Shown here piece by piece: positions 7,476-15,619 of a stretch of 64,000 bases of DNA. Below the pieces are notes generated by a model that saw only the letters and a list, made by a program, of their open reading frames with translations, did not search any database and had not been told where the DNA came from. The position numbers and the translations under genes were made by a program. The stretch spans positions 124,001-188,000 of the forward strand of contig NZ_CP104273.1 of the NCBI RefSeq assembly GCF_025244865.1, given 5' to 3'. The DNA is from Arthrobacter sp. zg-Y1110 (lineage in GTDB: Bacteria; Actinomycetota; Actinomycetes; Actinomycetales; Micrococcaceae). Position 1 is the stretch's first letter; each line of letters begins with the position of its first letter.

Positions 7476-8213
7476 TCAGGCTGCGGCAGCAGGGGCTTCG
7501 GCTGAATGGTTCTTGAGCAGCGCAGCGAAGCGGTTGATGAACAATGCCGCAGTATCGGGATGTTCGAGCGGATCGCGCAGCGTGGAGGAAATATTCAGCT
7601 GGATTGCGTCCCCGCCGCGGCCCTGGGCGTAAGTGCGGATCGTAGCCGGAGCCGGAGGGTTGAACCGGCCGCCGGCAACAACCTTGAACTCAGGGAAGGC
7701 ATCGCCGATGGCTTCGGCGGTCAGCATTGCCTCTTCGCTGGGGCGGGGCCCAAAACCGATGAAGATGTCCCCCGGTGCCCGAAGCGGTGCGGCCCGCAGG
7801 TCGATGACGAACTGTCCCCGGTCCAGTCCGGCGTCAAGGGCCTTGCGGAAGCGGTCCTGCCGCTCCTCCCAGCTGGACCATTCCGAGATGACGCCGTCGG
7901 CTGCCAGCCAGCTCTGCCCCGACCGGGTGGCCAGCAGCTGTGCCATCGACCCGGTGTACCGGTCGGCCATGCGCGGGCGCCCGTCAATCATGCGGTTCGA
8001 GGAGTGCGGCGCGACCAGGAGGAACCGTCCGGCGGTGGCATGCTGGCGGATCCTGTCCGGCAGATCACCGTTGTAGAACTGCCTGGCGAACTTGGCCTCC
8101 AGGCGGACGTATTCCTCGATCATCTTCATACCCGGGAGCATGCGTAGATATTCCGGGGACACCTGCTGGGGCGCGTCATCTGCCTCGGGGGATCCCCCCG
8201 TGCCCCGTTCCAT
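7476..8213 (-). CDS. N-formylglutamate amidohydrolase-like protein (245 aa)
   Basis: Resembles the FGase/carboxypeptidase-fold family: LLVAPHSSNRMIDGRPRMADRYTG (about residues 65-88; PHSS and the D as zinc/active-site region), an FIGFGPRPSEEA strand-loop, and the C-terminal AQGRGGDAIQLNISSTLRDP block that matches the family's IQLEIN region. FGases cleave N-formylglutamate in histidine breakdown, but relatives act on other amides or cell-wall peptides. The ATG at 8213 starts 2 nt after the 3' end of tRNA-Gln, so the gene and tRNA appear co-transcribed. Substrate unknown. Confidence 0.6.
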   Translation of the reverse strand: MERGTGGSPEADDAPQQVSPEYLRMLPGMKMIEEYVRLEAKFARQFYNGDLPDRIRQHATAGRFLLVAPHSSNRMIDGRPRMADRYTGSMAQLLATRSGQSWLAADGVISEWSSWEERQDRFRKALDAGLDRGQFVIDLRAAPLRAPGDIFIGFGPRPSEEAMLTAEAIGDAFPEFKVVAGGRFNPPAPATIRTYAQGRGGDAIQLNISSTLRDPLEHPDTAALFINRFAALLKNHSAEAPAAAA

Positions 8214-8215
8214 TG

Positions 8216-8286
8216 CTCCGCACCCGGGGTTCGAACCCGGTCCGACGGCTCCAAAGACCGTAGTGCTGCCGTTACACCAGCGCGGA
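8216..8286 (-). tRNA. tRNA-Gln (anticodon TTG)
   Basis: Acceptor TCCGCGC/GTGCGGA, anticodon arm ACGGT CTTTGGA GCCGT, canonical T-loop TTCGAAC. No encoded CCA, as with every tRNA checked here. It lies between trxB and the FGase-like gene. Confidence 0.92.
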
Positions 8287-8331
8287 AGGCGGGCAGCCCC
8301 GGATCACCGGAACCGCCCGCGGCTGCCTCTG

Positions 8332-9255
8332 TTAGAGGGATGCCAGGTAGTGCTCGACGTCCTGGGCGGCCACGCAGCCGGAGGCGGCGGCCGTGATCGC
8401 CTGCCTGTACGTGGGGTCGATAACGTCACCTGCAGCGAAGACGCCGGGCAGGGAGGTCACGGAGCTGCGTCCTTCAACGGTGATCGTACCGCTGTCCGGG
8501 TTGATGGGCAGCTGGCCTGCAACCAGTGCGGTACGCGGGTTGTTGCCGATGGCTACGAACAGTCCCTGCGCGGCCAGGGGCTTCCGGACGCCGGCGGTCA
8601 TGATCGTCAGACCGGTCACCTGCTGCTCGCCGTGCACTTCGAAGACCTCTGTGTTGTAGAGGAAGGTGATGCCCGGGTGCAGGCGTGCCCGGTCGGCCAT
8701 GACCTGGGATGCCTTCAGGTTCCCTCCGCGCACCAGGACGGTCACCAAGGAGGCGAATTTGGTGAGGAACAGGGCCTCCTCCATTGCCGAGTCTCCGCCG
8801 CCGACAACGACGACATCCCTGCCGCCGAAGAACGAACCGTCGCAGGTGGCGCAGTAGCTGACGCCGCGGCCGGAGTATTCAGCCTCTCCGGGGACGCCGA
8901 GGGGGCGGTAGAAGGACCCGGTGGCGATGATGACCGAGCGGGCACGGTAGGTGGTGCCTTCGGAGACAACCTGCTTGACCTCACTTTCAAGGTCGACCGA
9001 TTCGACGTCCTCGAAGAGGATCCGGGCGCCGAAGCGTTCAGCCTGGGCCTCCATCTTTTCCATGAGTTCCGGACCGAGGATGCCTTCAGGGAACCCGGGG
9101 AAGTTTTCCACTTCGGTGGTCTTCATGAGTTCGCCGCCGGCCTCCAGCATCCCGGCGAAGACCAGGGGCTTGAGGTTGGCGCGTGCGGCGTAGATGGCCG
9201 CTGTGTAGCCGGCGGGGCCGGAGCCGATGATGATGACGTCGTGAATCTTATCCAT
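8332..9255 (-). CDS. trxB: thioredoxin reductase (307 aa)
   Basis: NADPH-dependent FAD enzyme that re-reduces thioredoxin. Visible: FAD motif IIIGSGPAGYTAA (about 8-20), redox-active CATC in SYCATCDGSFF (about 133-143), NADPH motif VVVGGGDSAMEEA, and the C-terminal FAD stretch GVFAAGDVIDPTYRQ. Length is that of low-Mr bacterial TrxB. No thioredoxin gene is seen beside it; the DsbA-like protein at 38546 is extracytoplasmic and a different system. It would supply reducing power for ribonucleotide reduction or redox stress. Confidence 0.95.
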   Translation of the reverse strand: MDKIHDVIIIGSGPAGYTAAIYAARANLKPLVFAGMLEAGGELMKTTEVENFPGFPEGILGPELMEKMEAQAERFGARILFEDVESVDLESEVKQVVSEGTTYRARSVIIATGSFYRPLGVPGEAEYSGRGVSYCATCDGSFFGGRDVVVVGGGDSAMEEALFLTKFASLVTVLVRGGNLKASQVMADRARLHPGITFLYNTEVFEVHGEQQVTGLTIMTAGVRKPLAAQGLFVAIGNNPRTALVAGQLPINPDSGTITVEGRSSVTSLPGVFAAGDVIDPTYRQAITAAASGCVAAQDVEHYLASL

Positions 9256-9295
9256 GGTGGTGCTTTCAGGGTGGTTGGCGGTCAGTGGCTAAGGA

Positions 9296-9493
9296 TCAGC
9301 TCCACCAGCCGCGGCGGAAGCGTCCGTGCCGGTGCTGGGAGGGAAGGGTGTAGCTCTCTTCGATGTCGCCGGCGGCGTTGTACTCATCGCCCAGCCGCTT
9401 CAGGGAGGATCTTTCTGCTGCCCGTTCGGGCTTCCAGTAGAACTGCCTCAGATCATCCCTGGACGGCCGGTGTGATTTACCGGATCTGCTCAA
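9296..9493 (-). CDS. hypothetical small basic protein (65 aa)
   Basis: Unknown; basic and Arg/Ser-rich, ending HRHGRFRRGWWS. It probably starts at the TTG at 9493, which overlaps the stop of the upstream gene (TTGA), so translation is likely coupled. No domain recognised. Confidence 0.45.
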   Translation of the reverse strand: MSRSGKSHRPSRDDLRQFYWKPERAAERSSLKRLGDEYNAAGDIEESYTLPSQHRHGRFRRGWWS

Positions 9494-9705
9494 CGATGGG
9501 TTTTTGCCCAGGACCGGCTGACGAGCATCGGCTCCTCCGCCGGCGCCAGCTCCGGATGCACGGTATCGGCTTCGGTGCCGTCGGGATCCAGGGTGCCCAG
9601 AAGTTCCAGTGCCGCTTCAGCTTCCTCAGGCGGCATGTTCCCGCTGATGATCTGGTTGCTGATGAAGGCCTTGATGCCCTCGGTCTGCTGCTCTGCCTGT
9701 GACAT
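9490..9705 (-). CDS. hypothetical acidic small protein (71 aa)
   Basis: Unknown, acidic and helical (EGIKAFISNQIISGNMPPEEAEAALELL). The ATG at 9705 has a strong RBS (AAGGAGTTCCC). It is the first gene of a two-gene unit under the CGCATAGA element at 9767. Confidence 0.65.
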   Translation of the reverse strand: MSQAEQQTEGIKAFISNQIISGNMPPEEAEAALELLGTLDPDGTEADTVHPELAPAEEPMLVSRSWAKTHR

Positions 9706-9766
9706 GGGAACTCCTTGATGGTCTGGGCTGCGGGAAGCTGCCGGAGGGAAGCACCCTCTTCTTGCT

Positions 9767-9790
9767 TCTATGCGTCCCGGACCCTGACGG
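9767..9790 (-). promoter_or_regulatory. CCGTCA-N10-CGCATAGA element
   Basis: Minus strand: CCGTCA, 10 nt, CGCATAGA, 62 nt upstream of the ATG at 9705. The same element occurs at 25440, 34815, 37126, 39435 and 55100. Confidence 0.65.
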
Positions 9791-9804
9791 CGTATCCCGC
9801 AGCC

Positions 9805-9942
9805 TCAGTCCGTCCAGAATTTCCCGCTCCGGTAGCGCGGTTCCGGCTCTATTCCGCGGCGCAGCAGGCGGCGCGCCATCCGCCTCAGCCGGCGGTTCGT
9901 AAACGGCTCGGAACCGTATCGGATGATGCTCCGGCCCCTCAT
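9805..9942 (-). CDS. hypothetical small basic protein (45 aa)
   Basis: Very Arg-rich (RRLRRMARRLLRRGIEPEPRYR), possibly nucleic-acid binding. ATG at 9942 overlaps the upstream stop by 4 nt (ATGA). Last gene of the operon that begins at 10522. It lies in a different frame from the genes around it. Confidence 0.5.
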   Translation of the reverse strand: MRGRSIIRYGSEPFTNRRLRRMARRLLRRGIEPEPRYRSGKFWTD

Positions 9943-10226
9943 GCCCCTGCCCGGGTGAAGGCCCAGCAGGCGCCGCAGGGATGGCTCTCCTCGTCAAGAC
10001 GGAGGACCCCGGCATTAAGCAGGTGCAGGACAGCCTCCTCATACTCCGACCTGCCGCGGGGCGGATTCTTCGGCGCAGGAGTGCGGGCCAGGGTGTCGGC
10101 GAATGCGCTGACGGCCGCCGCGCGGGACGGGAGGCTGACACGGTGGCATCCTCCGGTCCCGGCGAGGAAACCTGTGACTTCGGCCGCTGCGTCGGGCATT
10201 GCTGCTTTGTCGATGATCTTGGGCAT
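9939..10226 (-). CDS. hypothetical protein (95 aa)
   Basis: Unknown. The C-terminal SHPCGACWAF is a possible metal or disulfide CxxC. Start codon overlaps the previous stop (TGATG), so it is coupled to the 98-aa gene; the next small ORF is ATGA-coupled in turn. Confidence 0.6.
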   Translation of the reverse strand: MPKIIDKAAMPDAAAEVTGFLAGTGGCHRVSLPSRAAAVSAFADTLARTPAPKNPPRGRSEYEEAVLHLLNAGVLRLDEESHPCGACWAFTRAGA

Positions 10227-10522
10227 CAGATGCCTTCGTGTCGGGCCGTCTGGCCGGTGCGGAGCAGTTCGACGGCGGCACGGACTTCTTCGGCTATGGC
10301 CTCCGCGCTCTTCCCGGCGAAAGTGACCACTGCCCGGTTGTGGATGGGGATGATCTCGATCGCGTCATCCACGACGTAGGCCGCCATCTCAGGGAACGGG
10401 CCGGTGCCGATTCTGTCGCCCACCGGGTTGGCGGCGATTTCAGCTTCGTCGAAGATTTCAGCCTCGGTGTAGATGACGCCGAGCTTGTTCAGTTCGGGGA
10501 TGACGTCGTTGAAGTTTGTCAT
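10226..10522 (-). CDS. hypothetical protein (98 aa)
   Basis: Unknown soluble acidic protein; no domain recognised. The ATG at 10522 has an RBS (GAGGAGTGCC). First gene of a three-gene coupled chain (10522, 10226, 9942). Confidence 0.65.
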   Translation of the reverse strand: MTNFNDVIPELNKLGVIYTEAEIFDEAEIAANPVGDRIGTGPFPEMAAYVVDDAIEIIPIHNRAVVTFAGKSAEAIAEEVRAAVELLRTGQTARHEGI

Positions 10523-10557
10523 GGCACTCCTCTCGTGCGGTCGTGCAGGTGCCGGTG

Positions 10558-11214
10558 TCATGCCCGGATGCCTGAGGGTGTGTCCGTGTAATCCCAGTGG
10601 ATGTCGTACCCATCCCAGTCGTCGCCCGTCCACCAGGACTCGATGATGCCGTCGCGCAGGACCGTCCTGCCGCCCTTGTGGGTGAAGGGGAGCAGGTCGT
10701 CTTCCTCGAACTCGGTTTTGTCGCAGTGCTCGGCCGCCTTGTGAAGGCAGGTCAGTCTGGCCTTGGCCACGCCGTCGCAGATGTACCAGCGCACGTCATG
10801 GAGCTGGGGCGGACGCGTCCTGTTCGAGCTGCCTAACAGGCCCGGGGAGGCCGGCGTGGTCTCGGCTGCTCCGCGCGGGCCGGATTCAGGAAACGCTGCC
10901 CGGACGACAGGGGCCTCCTCGTAAACCCAGCTGTAGGTTGCGCTTACTCCAGGCTGGGCCCACCAGGACCTGATAGTCCCGTCGCGCAGCGGCGTCTCGT
11001 CTCCCTCGTGGAATTCGACAAGCTCATCTGCACCCCCGGCCTCGAAGTTCACCGCGTCGCAGACCTCAGGCGCGGGAACCGGCGGATGCAGGCATTCGAA
11101 CTCTGCGCGGATTCCATTGTCAATGAACCACCTGACACGGTGGCGCTCCTCCCCGCGGTCAGCCGGGCGGACCGCATTGGAGAGCAGCAGCTGGATGTCG
11201 TTCGGCGTTCTCAT
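10558..11214 (-). CDS. hypothetical protein with two copies of a WF/SWW module (218 aa)
   Basis: Holds two copies of one module: HRVRWFIDNGIRAEFECLH...CD...LRDGTIRSWW (about residues 24-100) and HDVRWYICDGVAKARLTCLH...CD...LRDGIIESWW (about 138-205). Each keeps a Cys in the CLH segment, a second Cys, and the LRDGxIxSWW signature. A third copy is the 129-aa gene just upstream. The conserved Cys/His suggest metal binding. The ATG at 11214 is 6 nt after a CACACATA element, so leaderless. Function unknown. Confidence 0.75.
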   Translation of the reverse strand: MRTPNDIQLLLSNAVRPADRGEERHRVRWFIDNGIRAEFECLHPPVPAPEVCDAVNFEAGGADELVEFHEGDETPLRDGTIRSWWAQPGVSATYSWVYEEAPVVRAAFPESGPRGAAETTPASPGLLGSSNRTRPPQLHDVRWYICDGVAKARLTCLHKAAEHCDKTEFEEDDLLPFTHKGGRTVLRDGIIESWWTGDDWDGYDIHWDYTDTPSGIRA

Positions 11215-11219
11215 GACCC

Positions 11220-11609
11220 CTATGTGTGCGGCAGGACGGTTTTCTCTGCCCGGACCTGGTTGACGCGCCGGAGGGTTTCGGCGTGTACGGCTTCCCAGTC
11301 GATCTCAGGCTCTTCGTCCATCAGGTCCCAGAGCAGTTCCGACTCCGGCGAATCGTTCAGCGGCCAGGACTCGATGACACCGGTGCGCATATGATCCGGC
11401 TCCCTCTCGCCCTGGAACCCGTCGGCAAGGATGGCGTCGTCCGCTTCGACGTAGACCTTGAAGCATCCGAAGGGGTCGGCGACCTCGCCGTGCATGCAGG
11501 TGAGCACCGGATAGGAGACACCCCGGTCATCTTCAAACCAGACGAGGGCGTGGCGTTCGCGGAGTTCGGGGGCAGGGCGTTCGGACCGGGGCTGAATGAT
11601 CGTTTCCAT
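11220..11609 (-). CDS. hypothetical protein with one WF/SW module (129 aa)
   Basis: Single copy of the module found twice in the 218-aa neighbour: ALVWFEDDRGVSYPVLTCMH, a later Cys (FGCFKV) and MRTGVIESW. The ATG at 11609 is 7 nt after CACACATA. It ends just before the promoter of the 218-aa gene, which is embedded at its 3' end (11221-11251). Function unknown; the two genes look like a tandem duplication. Confidence 0.72.
   Translation of the reverse strand: METIIQPRSERPAPELRERHALVWFEDDRGVSYPVLTCMHGEVADPFGCFKVYVEADDAILADGFQGEREPDHMRTGVIESWPLNDSPESELLWDLMDEEPEIDWEAVHAETLRRVNQVRAEKTVLPHT
11221..11251 (-). promoter_or_regulatory. CACACATA promoter (leaderless) for 10558-11214
   Basis: GGGCAG, 17 bp, CACACATA, 6 nt to the ATG at 11214. 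It overlaps the end of the upstream coding region. Confidence 0.72.
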
Positions 11610-11616
11610 ACCCCTT

Positions 11617-11647
11617 ATGTGTGCGGAACCTTGCCGGCCGCTCCCCG
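11617..11647 (-). promoter_or_regulatory. CACACATA promoter (leaderless) for 11220-11609
   Basis: GGGGAG, 17 bp, CACACATA, 7 nt to the ATG at 11609. Confidence 0.75.
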
Positions 11648-11687
11648 CCGGAGGAGACGGGCACTCCCCCGGCGGTCTGTCGGCAGC

Positions 11688-12455
11688 TTAGGCTTTACGC
11701 TCCGCCGCGGCGTCTGCCAGTCCGGCTTCGAACAGGGCCCGCTCGTCATCGTCGAAGCAGTCGACGACTGCGGTCACGTCGCCGGTAATGCGGAAGACGA
11801 CGTTGCGCGCACCTGTCGTCTTCTCCGTAGCGATCCTCTCGGGGGTGGTCCCGATGTCCATGAGCAGTTCACTGCCCACGAGGGTGTTGCTGACGGTGTC
11901 ATTGTGCTGTTCTGCATCGTGGTCCACCATCTCGTCCAGGTCCAGGACGGCAAGGGCTGCCACGTAGCCGTCTTCGTCGATGCGCGCGCCGAGCTCGTAG
12001 GGGCTCAGTGGCGACTCGATGGGGACGTTGGGGTGGCGGACCGTCATTTCGTGCGGGTAAGGAGTAGCGAAATAGTCCGGGTTTTCCGCCAGTGCCTCAT
12101 CCAGGGACTCCTGGACATCGACTTCAAAGGGTCCGTCGTGGATGGGGATGAAGCCGCGGGCCATCGCCTCGTTGAAAATGTCGTCCCTGGTGCTGTAATC
12201 GAGGGCTGCCAGGTCCTCCCTGCTGAGGCTGGGTGCGATTCCGGCAAGAATCGGGGCGGCATCGAACTGGATGGTGCCGGCTTCCTCCGCTTCGTCGTCG
12301 TCATTCCATTCCTGCAGGGTGGCTGTGGCCATGATCGGCCTGGGCCGGACGGGGGTGCCCTGAGCCGAGAGCATGACGCCGACCGCCTCGGACTGCTCTT
12401 TGGGTGCCCATTTGCCGTCGCCTGCGCGCGGGTGTTCGTTTTCCTGGAACGTCAT
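11688..12455 (-). CDS. tagged protein of unknown function (255 aa), DGKW variant of the tag
   Basis: N-terminus NEHPRAGDGKWAPKEQSEAVGV is the second form of the shared tag (compare NEHPRSGNGQFENK at 19295). The rest is acidic, with no recognised domain. ATG at 12455 chosen for AAGGCAGGACC upstream; an in-frame ATG at 12484 is also possible. A CACACAG element sits about 48 nt upstream at 12503. Function unknown. Confidence 0.7.
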   Translation of the reverse strand: MTFQENEHPRAGDGKWAPKEQSEAVGVMLSAQGTPVRPRPIMATATLQEWNDDDEAEEAGTIQFDAAPILAGIAPSLSREDLAALDYSTRDDIFNEAMARGFIPIHDGPFEVDVQESLDEALAENPDYFATPYPHEMTVRHPNVPIESPLSPYELGARIDEDGYVAALAVLDLDEMVDHDAEQHNDTVSNTLVGSELLMDIGTTPERIATEKTTGARNVVFRITGDVTAVVDCFDDDERALFEAGLADAAAERKA

Positions 12456-12502
12456 GGTCCTGCCTTCACTGGTGCTGGACGGCATATTGCCGCTGTCACC
12501 CC

Positions 12503-12514
12503 TCTGTGTGCGGC
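12503..12514 (-). promoter_or_regulatory. CCGCACACAG element upstream of a tagged gene
   Basis: GTGCCGCACACAGAGG on the minus strand; no GGKGAG at -35, as in the other tagged-gene variants. Confidence 0.4.
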
Positions 12515-12618
12515 ACGGCAGGAGAAGGCGCATGTCGCCGGTTGTCAGAGGACCGCGGTATTTTGTCGTGAAGACGGACCCGCCGCAGGATCCGACGTTC
12601 AATCAACGGGGGATAGAT

Positions 12619-12690
12619 ATGGACTCTGACAGCCGCGCTCCGGAAGCGCACCTCAACGCCGGAACCCACACAGGTGCATTCAGTGGATAA
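12619..12690 (+). CDS. possible leader peptide (23 aa) overlapping the next gene
   Basis: ATG after GGGGGATAGAT; 23 residues ending TAA at 12690, overlapping the GTG start at 12683. It may couple translation of the 561-aa protein, or be chance. Confidence 0.35.
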   Translation: MDSDSRAPEAHLNAGTHTGAFSG

Positions 12691-14368
12691 GACCGCCTAC
12701 GAAGTCAGCTTCCCGTCGAGGGGATGGTTCGATCTGGAACCCGGACTGATCAACGCCATGAACACCCCCGGCTCCGGATCCCGGATGCGCCTGCCTGTGA
12801 GCCCCTGGCCGGCTGCCTTCAGCAGCGGGAACGGAGAGTACGGCACCCCGACCTTCACCGGTGAAGAAGCCGGCTGGCTTGGACACATCGTGGGAGAGAC
12901 CTTCAAGCCAGAACCGGCGTTCAGCCTTCCCCTGCATTCAGGCGGATGGACCGCCGAAAAGGTCGCTGACTACGTCGAGTCGCGTGAAGGTGCCCAGGTC
13001 GTAGTCGATGGCCAGATCAGCCCCACACTCGCTTTTCTGGCATGGTATTTCGGTACCTCCGTCGTGGTCAGCCAGCGACATGAGGATGGTTGGATGCTTT
13101 ACCTCATCAGCGGGCTCGGTGAGGTAACGCCGGCGCGGTACACCGGTGACCAGGAAGGGTTCGCCCGCTTCCGGTACACGTACCTGCAGAGAAGCCCCGA
13201 AGAGGGAATTGCACTGCCGGGCGTGGAGGTCCTGGCGTCTTTGCCGGCCGACCCCCTGCCGTGGGAACACCGCGCGGACACCTGCCGCAGCCAGCTGGCA
13301 GACTGGAAGCGCCGGCATGCCGACGGGTCGTTGCCTGCACCGGACGGAGCCGTGCTTGCCCCCGGGGATCTGGAGCTAACTCCTGTCGGATCAGGGGAAG
13401 TGCTGGCACGTGCCGACGTAGAAGACCACCGGTATGAGCTCCTCTACCCGCAGGACGGGGATCCGGAGAGCCTGGAAGTCCTGTGCACCGTGGACGGGGA
13501 ACGGCGCCGCTTCCTGAATCTGGTGACCGGTGTCGCCGAAGGCATGGGCGCGCCGGCCGCCGACTGGGCTCAGCGGATCCTGAAAGACTCCGCAGCCAAG
13601 GCCAAGGAGTCGACCCCGAAGCTTTGGGAGACGAACGAACCCGACGCCGACCTGTTCCGGATCGTGAACAACATCGTCCGTTACGACGAGCATGAAGCAG
13701 CCACATCCCACTTCCGGACATCCGATGAACTCCAGGAATGGCTCAAAGAGGCACTGGGCCATCACAACGCTCCGCTTTTTGTCCGCACCCTGGAGGACGT
13801 CCGTATGGTTCTGCGGCACGACAGCAAAGAGTTGCCGATGTTCCAGAACAACACCTTCGAACGCGCCGCCGGGCCCGAACCGACGACGACCTACGCTCCC
13901 CGGCCGTTCAACCCCTGGAAGGGGCTGGAGAACTGGCTGAACGGCGCAACCGGGATGTACTCGCGCCACCCCCTGCTTCAGACGGTCATGGACGGGCAGG
14001 AGCTGGAGTCATACGCTGCCAGGAACTGCCTGGACTATGAGTACGTGACCAACGAGCTGCTGCCGGGAGATGCGGAGGTCGGACCCAACTCCTGGTTCAT
14101 CCTCGGCATCCGGCACGGCCCGTACCCGCGGACCTGCATTGCCTTCCCGGCTGCAGAGAGCATGCTCTCGGTCGTCACTGACAATGACGGTGCATCCGCG
14201 ATGATCACCGCCCGTGACTACGACAGCCGGAACATTGAACTGCACCGCGAAGCCGACTTTGAGGACAGGTGGTCCGCCTGGCTTGATGAGGACCACCAGC
14301 TCACGAAGGACGAGATCCAGGCGGGGCTGGCGAAGGTAGAGGAACTGATCGAGGAGCACACGCCATGA
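12683..14368 (+). CDS. large protein of unknown function (561 aa)
   Basis: Not recognised. Soluble and acidic with many Trp residues (GWFDLEPG, EEAGWLGHIVGE, WENLNG-type segments), no signal peptide and no membrane span. Start taken at the GTG at 12683 (AGGTG 6 nt upstream); the GTG at 12674 is an alternative. It is ATGA-coupled to the 85-aa gene that follows, and a bidirectional terminator closes the unit. One of few long plus-strand genes in this half. Confidence 0.75.
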   Translation: MDKTAYEVSFPSRGWFDLEPGLINAMNTPGSGSRMRLPVSPWPAAFSSGNGEYGTPTFTGEEAGWLGHIVGETFKPEPAFSLPLHSGGWTAEKVADYVESREGAQVVVDGQISPTLAFLAWYFGTSVVVSQRHEDGWMLYLISGLGEVTPARYTGDQEGFARFRYTYLQRSPEEGIALPGVEVLASLPADPLPWEHRADTCRSQLADWKRRHADGSLPAPDGAVLAPGDLELTPVGSGEVLARADVEDHRYELLYPQDGDPESLEVLCTVDGERRRFLNLVTGVAEGMGAPAADWAQRILKDSAAKAKESTPKLWETNEPDADLFRIVNNIVRYDEHEAATSHFRTSDELQEWLKEALGHHNAPLFVRTLEDVRMVLRHDSKELPMFQNNTFERAAGPEPTTTYAPRPFNPWKGLENWLNGATGMYSRHPLLQTVMDGQELESYAARNCLDYEYVTNELLPGDAEVGPNSWFILGIRHGPYPRTCIAFPAAESMLSVVTDNDGASAMITARDYDSRNIELHREADFEDRWSAWLDEDHQLTKDEIQAGLAKVEELIEEHTP

Positions 14369-14622
14369 TCCGCACCAAGGATGACACCACCGACGACACC
14401 GGCCTGGCCGCAGGGTTCGGCAGCGGCAGGTGCGCCTGGGACCGTTCGGTCTGTGTGGACAAACCCACCCACTTCGTGACCAGCGACAGTGTCGAGGGCA
14501 GGAGTGCCGACGTCTACTGTCTGCGGCACTACGTGCTCTCGCTGGCACTTCTGTGCGAACTTCACCTGCCGGACTGCGCCGGCGACTTCCCCGGACACAT
14601 CACGCGGCACGGAAAGTTTTAG
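14365..14622 (+). CDS. hypothetical Cys-rich protein (85 aa)
   Basis: Five cysteines and several histidines (RCAWDRSVCV, YCLRHYV, LCELHLPDC) suggest zinc binding. ATG overlaps the upstream stop by 4 nt. Function unknown. Confidence 0.7.
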   Translation: MIRTKDDTTDDTGLAAGFGSGRCAWDRSVCVDKPTHFVTSDSVEGRSADVYCLRHYVLSLALLCELHLPDCAGDFPGHITRHGKF

Positions 14623-14636
14623 CCTGCAGGCAAAGC

Positions 14637-14677
14637 GAAAGGCCCCGGAACCCGCGCAGGGTCCCGGGGCCTTTCTT
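14637..14677. terminator. bidirectional rho-independent terminator
   Basis: AAAGGCCCCGG and CCGGGGCCTTT arms flanking a short loop, between convergent genes; T-runs on both sides. Confidence 0.85.
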
Positions 14678-14682
14678 CCGGC

Positions 14683-15504
14683 TTAGCTTCCGAAGGTGTC
14701 CTGGAAGAAGTGCCGGTTGGCATCAGCCTTGGCCAGCAGCTCCTCGCCGGTGAAGTATTTCCGGTCGAACTGCTCCCACTCCCCGACGTACATCGTCCAC
14801 TCGCCGTCGACCTGGACGGGCCAGCAGCGGCGCACCCGGTTCAGCTTCTCGCTGGCCTCGCCGGTCCCCGGGTCGGTGCCCGTGTACTGCAGGACGGTGC
14901 AGTTGTGCACGGTCTGGGACTTGTCCTGGTCGCGGGCCATGAACTCTTCGTCGCTCCAGCGCTCCAGCACGAGGCGGGTGGCCCACATGAACTCGCCGTG
15001 GGTGACCATCAGGACGTTTTCGCGGGCGTTCTCCCGGTGCAGGGTGTTCAGGACGTTCCGGACCCGGTTCTCGGCCACGTTGGCAATGGATTCCCCGGCC
15101 GGCGGCGCCCAGTACAGCGGGTCGGTGTCCCGGTACTCCGCATTGCGGGCATACCGCTTCCGGAAGTCCTGCTTGGACATGGAGCCGATCTCGCCCCACG
15201 AGCGTTCGCGGATGACGCGGTTCTCTTCCCAGCGCACGTCCAGGCCGAGGTTGGCCGCGGTCTCACGGGTGCGGGTGTACGTGGAGACGATGGAGCGGTC
15301 GAAGTCGATGCCCTGCTCGGCAATCCACGCGCCGGCTGCCTTAGCCTGCTGGACGCCCAGTGCCGTGAGGCGCCAGGAACGGTCAGGGACCGTCATCGTC
15401 TCTTCGGTGTAGAGGCTTTCGTCGCCGGCCTTGGAAGCCTTCTGCATGATGTTCGCTTCGCTCTGTCCGTGACGGACCAGGAAGAGATTGCGGGGCATGA
15501 CCAT
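14683..15504 (-). CDS. histidine phosphatase superfamily protein (phosphoglycerate mutase-like, 273 aa)
   Basis: N-terminal catalytic RHG motif in LFLVRHGQSEAN (about 7-18) and the second catalytic His in MVTHGEFMWATR (about 168-179). Between lie helices with RTRETAANLGL, the phosphate-pocket Arg region. The family covers phosphoglycerate mutases, fructose-bisphosphatases and phosphoprotein phosphatases; the substrate is not readable here. The ATG at 15504 has RBS AAGGAG 6 nt upstream and a CACACATA promoter 50 nt upstream. Confidence 0.85.
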   Translation of the reverse strand: MVMPRNLFLVRHGQSEANIMQKASKAGDESLYTEETMTVPDRSWRLTALGVQQAKAAGAWIAEQGIDFDRSIVSTYTRTRETAANLGLDVRWEENRVIRERSWGEIGSMSKQDFRKRYARNAEYRDTDPLYWAPPAGESIANVAENRVRNVLNTLHRENARENVLMVTHGEFMWATRLVLERWSDEEFMARDQDKSQTVHNCTVLQYTGTDPGTGEASEKLNRVRRCWPVQVDGEWTMYVGEWEQFDRKYFTGEELLAKADANRHFFQDTFGS

Positions 15505-15554
15505 CGGAGACTCCTTAGTGTGGCGTTGGCTCAGCCTTATCGGCTGTTACACCC

Positions 15555-15585
15555 TATGTGTGCGGCAGTCAGGCAGACGCTCCCC
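15555..15585 (-). promoter_or_regulatory. CACACATA promoter (leadered) for the histidine phosphatase
   Basis: GGGGAG, 17 bp, CACACATA; about 50 nt to the RBS-driven ATG at 15504. Confidence 0.72.
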
Positions 15586-15619
15586 GGGCGGTTCAAAGCC
15601 GGAGCCGGGGCACCGTCGG

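Noticed and set aside
8092..9702. 536-aa plus-strand ORF opposite trxB
   Set aside because: Antisense shadow of a clear thioredoxin reductase gene and tRNA-Gln; no RBS and no protein-like features. Many other long ORFs (for example 42656-43825, 41564-42340, 55937-56920) are likewise GC-driven shadows.
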